Below are positions 60,120-64,000 of a DNA stretch of 64,000 nt, one piece after another. This DNA comes from an uncultured Tateyamaria sp. (GTDB lineage: Bacteria > Pseudomonadota > Alphaproteobacteria > Rhodobacterales > Rhodobacteraceae), in assembly GCF_947503045.1 (NCBI RefSeq), contig NZ_CANNCF010000003.1, positions 1 to 64,000 of the forward strand. Direction: 5' to 3'. The notes beneath the pieces are model-generated. The model was not told where the DNA came from and searched no databases. It saw only the letters and a program-made list of their open reading frames with translations. The number at the start of each line of letters is the position of its first letter. Positions within the stretch are counted from its first letter, which is position 1. Both the position numbers and the translations under genes were made by a program.

Positions 60120-62374
60120 GCTTTGATGCCGCCTATCAGTCCAAGACCTTCAACTCCGTGGGCACGCGGCCCTTGCGCCCCGACGGGGTAGACAAAGTCA
60201 CCGGCCGCGCCCGCTATGGCGCGGATTTCAACATGCCGGGCCAACTGGTTGCGCGGGTATTGCGCAGTCCCCATGCCCATGCCCGGATCAGGGGCATCGA
60301 CACCTCCAAGGCCGAAGCGGTCAAGGGCGTTAAGGCCATCGTCACTGCCGCGGACCTTCCCGATCTCACCAATGGCAACGCGGACCTGTTCGCGATCCTC
60401 GACAACTGCATGGCGCGCGACAAGGCGATGTATGACGGCCATGCCGTCGCTGCCGTGGCTGCCATTGATGAAAAGGCGGCCAAACAGGCGCTGAAGCTGA
60501 TCGAAGTCGACTATGAGGTGCTGCCCCACGTGGTGGATGTCGATGCGGCCATGCAGACGGACGCGCCTGTGCTGAACGAAACTGTCTTCACCACCGGGAT
60601 CGAACCGGCGCCCACAAGCCCGTCCAACGTCACCAACCGGGCCGAATTTGGCCACGGCGACGTAGATGCAGGCTTTGCCAAAGCCGACGTAATTGTCGAA
60701 CGCAGCTACAAGACCGAGCAGACCCATCAGGGCTATATCGAACCCCATGCTTGCGTCGCCAATTGCAACACGGACGGCACTGCCGATCTTTGGGTCTGCA
60801 CACAAGGGCATTTTGTCTATCGTCAGAACTGCGCCGATCTGCTGGGGCTTGAGGTATCCAAATTGCGGGTGACCTCATCCGAAATCGGTGGCGGCTTTGG
60901 CGGCAAGACCCACGTCTGGGCCGAACCAGTTGCGCTGGCGCTGTCACGCAAGGCAGGCCGCCCGGTCAAGCTGATCATGTCGCGCGAAGAGGTGTTCCGC
61001 GCCTCAGGCCCCACCAGTGCCACCTCGATCGACGTGAAAATCGGCGCCCGAAAGGATGGCCGCATCACCGCCGCCAGCGCCACGTTGCGCTATTCCAGCG
61101 GCCCCTACCCGGGCATGTGGGCCGAGCTGGGCGCGATGACCTCATTCGCCTGCTATGACCTCGACAATGTGCAGACCGTGGGTTTCGAGGTGCTGGTGAA
61201 CCGTCCCAAAGTCGCCGCCTACCGCGCACCTTCGGCCCCCATGGCAGCCTTTGCGGTGGAAAGCGCTGTTGACGAACTGGCCCACACACTCGGCATTGAT
61301 GCGGTCGATCTGCGCGTCAAGAACGCCGCCAAGGAAGGCACGAAATCGTCCTATGGGCCGGTCTATGGCCCCATCGGCATCGGCCCCACCCTGCAGGCGG
61401 CGAAATCGCACCCCCATATGAGCGCGCCCTTGGGCAAGAATCAGGGACGCGGCATGGCCTGCGGGTTCTGGTTCAACTTTGGTGGGCAGACCTGCACCGA
61501 TCTCAACATCAACGCCGATGGCACGGTCACGCTGGCCGTGGGCACGGTGGATGTGGGCGGCTCGCGCGCCTCTTTGTCGCTGATCGCGGCCGAGGAACTG
61601 GGCATCGCTTATGATGACGTCAAGGCGGTCGTCGCCGACACCGCCACCCTTGGCTACAACGACATGACTGATGGCAGCCGCGGCACGTTTTCGTCCTCGA
61701 TGGCGACGATTTCGGCGGCCCGCAATGCGATCAAGGTGATGTGCAAGCGTGCCGCGCTCACCTGGGACATCCCGCTGGAAGATGTCTATTGGGAGGACGG
61801 CCATGCCCACGCGGCAGGCACCAAGCACGGCAACCGCGCGCCCTTGTCGGTCAAGGAATTGGCCGCCGAGGCGGGCAACACGGGCGGCCCCATCGCCGGC
61901 CACAGCGAGCTGGTCGCGGATGGCGCGGGCGTGTCCTTTGCCACCCATATCTGCGATATCGAGGTCGATCCCGAGACCGGCTCAAGCCGCGTTGTGCGCT
62001 ACACTGTCATTCAGGATGCGGGCAAGGCGGTGCATCCCTCGTATGTCGAAGGGCAGTATCAGGGCGGGGCCGCGCAAGGCATCGGCTGGGCGTTGAACGA
62101 GGAATATGTCTATGGCGCGGATGGGCGTCTGCAAAACCCCGGCTTCCTCGACTACCGCATTCCCGTGTGTTCGGATTTGCCGATGATCGACACGCAGATC
62201 CTCGAAATCCCCAACCCCAACCACCCTTACGGCGTGCGCGGTGTGGGCGAGACGTCGATTGTGCCGCCCTTGGCCGCCATCGCCAATGCGGTATCAAACG
62301 CGGTGGGCGTGCGCATGTCTCATATCCCGATCTCGCCGCCCCGCATTCTGGCGGCACTGGACGGGAATGGTTGA
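60116..62374 (+). CDS. molybdenum hydroxylase, molybdopterin-binding large subunit
   Basis: The 752-residue subunit binds the molybdopterin cytosine dinucleotide cofactor. It has SEIGGGFGGKTHVWAEPVAL in the first domain and PYGVRGVGETSIVPPLAAI with the catalytic Glu at the C-terminus. The active-site loop near residue 367 reads AYRAPSAP, unlike the AYXCSFR of form I CO dehydrogenase or the AYRGAGR of form II, so it is probably not a CO dehydrogenase. Relatives hydroxylate aromatic or heterocyclic compounds. The substrate is unknown. It is the last of the three subunit genes; a MoaD/ThiS-like gene overlaps its end. Confidence 0.88.
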   Translation: MSFDAAYQSKTFNSVGTRPLRPDGVDKVTGRARYGADFNMPGQLVARVLRSPHAHARIRGIDTSKAEAVKGVKAIVTAADLPDLTNGNADLFAILDNCMARDKAMYDGHAVAAVAAIDEKAAKQALKLIEVDYEVLPHVVDVDAAMQTDAPVLNETVFTTGIEPAPTSPSNVTNRAEFGHGDVDAGFAKADVIVERSYKTEQTHQGYIEPHACVANCNTDGTADLWVCTQGHFVYRQNCADLLGLEVSKLRVTSSEIGGGFGGKTHVWAEPVALALSRKAGRPVKLIMSREEVFRASGPTSATSIDVKIGARKDGRITAASATLRYSSGPYPGMWAELGAMTSFACYDLDNVQTVGFEVLVNRPKVAAYRAPSAPMAAFAVESAVDELAHTLGIDAVDLRVKNAAKEGTKSSYGPVYGPIGIGPTLQAAKSHPHMSAPLGKNQGRGMACGFWFNFGGQTCTDLNINADGTVTLAVGTVDVGGSRASLSLIAAEELGIAYDDVKAVVADTATLGYNDMTDGSRGTFSSSMATISAARNAIKVMCKRAALTWDIPLEDVYWEDGHAHAAGTKHGNRAPLSVKELAAEAGNTGGPIAGHSELVADGAGVSFATHICDIEVDPETGSSRVVRYTVIQDAGKAVHPSYVEGQYQGGAAQGIGWALNEEYVYGADGRLQNPGFLDYRIPVCSDLPMIDTQILEIPNPNHPYGVRGVGETSIVPPLAAIANAVSNAVGVRMSHIPISPPRILAALDGNG

Positions 62375-62612
62375 TGTCACGCTTTGGGCCGGGCTACGGC
62401 CCCTTGCGGACGATCAAAAGACGCTGAGGATCGAGGCCACGACCATCCGCGAGCTGCTGCGCAAGCTGGAGGCGCAGTACCCCGCGCTGGCCGGTCCGAT
62501 CCGAAATCAGATCGCGGTGGTTGTGGACGGTGTGATCTATCGCGACGACTGGTCAGCAACCATTCCCGAAGGGGCCGAAGTGTTTCTGATGCGGCGATTG
62601 GCGGGGGGATGA
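62367..62612 (+). CDS. MoaD/ThiS-like sulfur-carrier protein
   Basis: The 81-residue protein starts at an ATG at 62367 that overlaps the large-subunit stop. It is a beta-grasp protein (VDVTLWAGLRPLA; RIEATTIRELLRKLEAQYP; EVFLMRRLAGG) ending in Gly-Gly, as needed for thiocarboxylate formation in MoaD and ThiS. It could donate sulfur for the molybdenum cofactor of the upstream enzyme or for another small molecule. No adenylating enzyme (MoeB-type) is in the window. Confidence 0.75.
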   Translation: MVDVTLWAGLRPLADDQKTLRIEATTIRELLRKLEAQYPALAGPIRNQIAVVVDGVIYRDDWSATIPEGAEVFLMRRLAGG

Positions 62613-62657
62613 AGCAATGTACGGGCGTGGCGAAACCCGTTCAGAAATTACTTGAGG

Positions 62658-63269
62658 TCAGCACCTCAACCCATTGATCAAAAATGATTTCAGCGCTTTT
62701 GATGTCGTATGATCTTCATTCTTGAGCGACAGACTGCGCAACCCATGGCCCTCCAGAGCATCAAGGAACACGCAAGCCACCGCCCGCGTGTCATTGAATG
62801 AAGCAAACGCGCCTGACCGTGCACCCACCTCAAGGCAATGGGCTAGCGCGTCGATCAACCGGTCACGGTTCTCGGCAAACACATTAGCAATCGCCGGATT
62901 GCGTGTGGCTTCGGTCAGGATCTCGACCCCTAGCAAGGCGTTTTCGGGCAGTGACACGTAGGCCGCATAGCCCTCGATAAACTGCTCTATGGCTGCGCGC
63001 GGGTCGGCAGGGTCTGACAGCGCCGCGATAAATCCGGCCAGCTCCGCCCCTTCGATCTGCGCGATAAAGGCGAGGACCCCCTCCTTGCCTTTGAAGTGAT
63101 TGTAGAGGTTGCCAAGGCTCACTCCGGCCTTGGCGGCGATGTCGCGTACCCCGGTCTGGTGGTATCCGTTCTCCAGAAAACAGGCCACGGCGGCCTCCAC
63201 GATTTCAAGCTTGCGCGGATGGATAGGCTGTTCGGTGTCCGACACTGGGTTGACGCTCCTGTTTTTCAT
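62658..63269 (-). CDS. TetR family transcriptional regulator
   Basis: The 203-residue protein has an N-terminal TetR helix-turn-helix (GVRDIAAKAGVSLGNLYNHF) at about residues 40-60 and a helical ligand-binding domain that is not assignable from sequence. It is divergent from the sterol-desaturase-family gene at 63435, and a palindromic site lies 10 bases upstream of its start, so it probably represses itself and the desaturase gene. Confidence 0.9.
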   Translation of the reverse strand: MKNRSVNPVSDTEQPIHPRKLEIVEAAVACFLENGYHQTGVRDIAAKAGVSLGNLYNHFKGKEGVLAFIAQIEGAELAGFIAALSDPADPRAAIEQFIEGYAAYVSLPENALLGVEILTEATRNPAIANVFAENRDRLIDALAHCLEVGARSGAFASFNDTRAVACVFLDALEGHGLRSLSLKNEDHTTSKALKSFLINGLRC

Positions 63270-63278
63270 TCCTAAATA

Positions 63279-63298
63279 ATGAACGATCGTTCGTTCAT
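63279..63298. promoter_or_regulatory. TetR-type palindromic operator
   Basis: ATGAACGATCGTTCGTTCAT has 8-bp arms (ATGAACGA/TCGTTCAT) around a 4-base centre. It lies 10 bases before the TetR start and about 137 bases before the divergent desaturase start, a typical place for autorepression and control of the neighbour. Confidence 0.7.
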
Positions 63299-63434
63299 AT
63301 CCGTTAACTCATCACATGGAAAGAGAAATTATGGCCACTCTCCTATCGGCACGCCATCCAAGATGCTTGCGGGATGCCCAATGCCTCGCACATACGCCCC
63401 ACCCGGCCCGCACCAGACAAACCGGAGTATGACC

Positions 63435-64000
63435 ATGTCACTCGACCACCTCGTTTCCCTTTTTGACCTGCACCAGATGATGCTGGTTGTCGCCGGTCTT
63501 TTCCTGATCAACATCAGCCTCACCGGGTTTGAGGTCATCCTCGACCTGACCACCAAAAAGGAACGGCGCTGGAAGGACACATTGGCAAATTGCGCCATTT
63601 TCATCGCCCATCAGGTGATCGAGCGGACCGCCATTGCGTCTTTGGGCTTTGTCGCGCTGCTGCCGTTATACTACCTCACGCCGCTCTCCATTCCGATGAC
63701 CGCGTGGACCTGGGTGCTCGCCATTCTCGCGGCCGATTTCACCTATTACTGGATGCATCGGCTTGAACATGAACACCGAATCCTCTGGGCCAGCCACAGC
63801 GTCCATCACAGCTCGCAAGATTATAACCTGACCGTGGGTTTCCGGCTGAGCGTGATTGAGGGGTTTTACGAATGGGCCTTTCTCATCCCGATGATTCTGC
63901 TGGGTTTCAACCCGTTTCAAGCCATTGTCGGCCTGATCCTTGTGGCGCAATACCAGCACTGGATACACACCGAACGGGTGGGCAAACTGGGCTGGCTGGA
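63435..64000 (+). CDS. sterol desaturase / fatty acid hydroxylase family protein (partial, runs off window)
   Basis: The reading frame is open from the ATG at 63435 (CGGAG 7 bases before; an ATG 6 bases earlier is possible) to the end of the window, giving the first 188 residues. It has several hydrophobic segments (LVVAGLFLINISLTGFEVI; ILAADFTYYWM) and the di-iron His boxes HRLEH and HSVHH. Members are membrane-bound di-iron hydroxylases or desaturases acting on lipids or sterol-like compounds. It is divergent from the TetR gene, which probably controls it. Confidence 0.85.
   Translation, partial: MSLDHLVSLFDLHQMMLVVAGLFLINISLTGFEVILDLTTKKERRWKDTLANCAIFIAHQVIERTAIASLGFVALLPLYYLTPLSIPMTAWTWVLAILAADFTYYWMHRLEHEHRILWASHSVHHSSQDYNLTVGFRLSVIEGFYEWAFLIPMILLGFNPFQAIVGLILVAQYQHWIHTERVGKLGWL

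Noticed and set aside
58777-62374. Aerobic carbon monoxide dehydrogenase (coxMSL)
   Set aside because: The large subunit lacks both the AYXCSFR and AYRGAGR active-site loops; the gene order alone is not enough, so it is called a molybdenum hydroxylase of unknown substrate.
1-64000. tRNA or rRNA genes
   Set aside because: No cloverleaf-like structure with a TTCGA-type T-loop and matching acceptor ends, and no rRNA-like sequence, was recognised by eye; a dedicated RNA scan could still find one.

Overview
The window is typical marine alphaproteobacterial chromosome, most likely from the Roseobacter group of the Rhodobacteraceae. This rests on gene content: a complete heterotetrameric sarcosine oxidase set (soxB, soxD, soxA, soxG), a ccmI-ruvX-DUF1289 operon, a VPLPA-CTERM surface protein, a molybdenum hydroxylase (M, S and L subunits), a bacteriophytochrome with its heme oxygenase, and many short GTGA/ATGA overlaps between co-directional genes. 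No rRNA, tRNA, CRISPR array or intact insertion sequence was seen.

Layout. 0-8.5 kb is a loose accessory region: a large TIR-domain protein, a LysR regulator divergent from a methyltransferase/DUF2306/VOC/GNAT run, and a glycine-rich VPLPA-CTERM protein, separated by long gene-poor spacers. 9-15.1 kb is a cyanate-use locus: a PAS-AAA+-Fis activator divergent from cynA-cynB-cynD, a DUF1348 gene and cynS. Two tandem 16-bp palindromes lie in the shared promoter region. 15.2-20.8 kb is a polyamine-type ABC importer with an Asp/Glu/hydantoin racemase, controlled by a divergent FadR-type GntR regulator with a perfect palindromic operator. 21.4-27.5 kb holds housekeeping or stress genes (Atm1-type exporter, LysM protein, LOG protein, metallophosphoesterase, Fe/Mn superoxide dismutase). 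27.6-33.9 kb is the sarcosine oxidase locus, unusually split between soxB and soxD by two small membrane-protein genes with strong terminators and an opposite-strand gene.

34.2-42.4 kb carries ccmI-ruvX-DUF1289, a class I aldolase, a P450 coupled to an alpha/beta hydrolase, a PhyH-like dioxygenase, a TauE/SafE permease and dusA. An IS3-family remnant (42.66-42.90 kb) precedes a bacteriophytochrome-HWE kinase-receiver protein and its heme oxygenase. 47.1-51.3 kb carries a secreted seven-repeat cysteine protein followed by a DUF1611 (DgcN-like) gene coupled to a fold-type III PLP racemase. 52.5-58.2 kb is a cell-envelope signalling module: two lipoproteins and a caspase-fold protein on one strand, divergent from an OmpA-domain protein and a membrane Ser/Thr kinase. 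It is bounded on the right by a 5'-truncated glycosyltransferase. 58.8-62.6 kb is a three-subunit molybdenum hydroxylase with a MoaD/ThiS-like gene, then a TetR regulator divergent from a sterol-desaturase-family gene that runs off the window.

The parts most worth follow-up are the caspase/OmpA/kinase module, the dual TIR protein, the atypical cyanate activator (GAFAGA instead of GAFTGA) with its tandem operators, the repeat protein plus DUF1611/racemase cluster, and the interrupted sarcosine oxidase operon.
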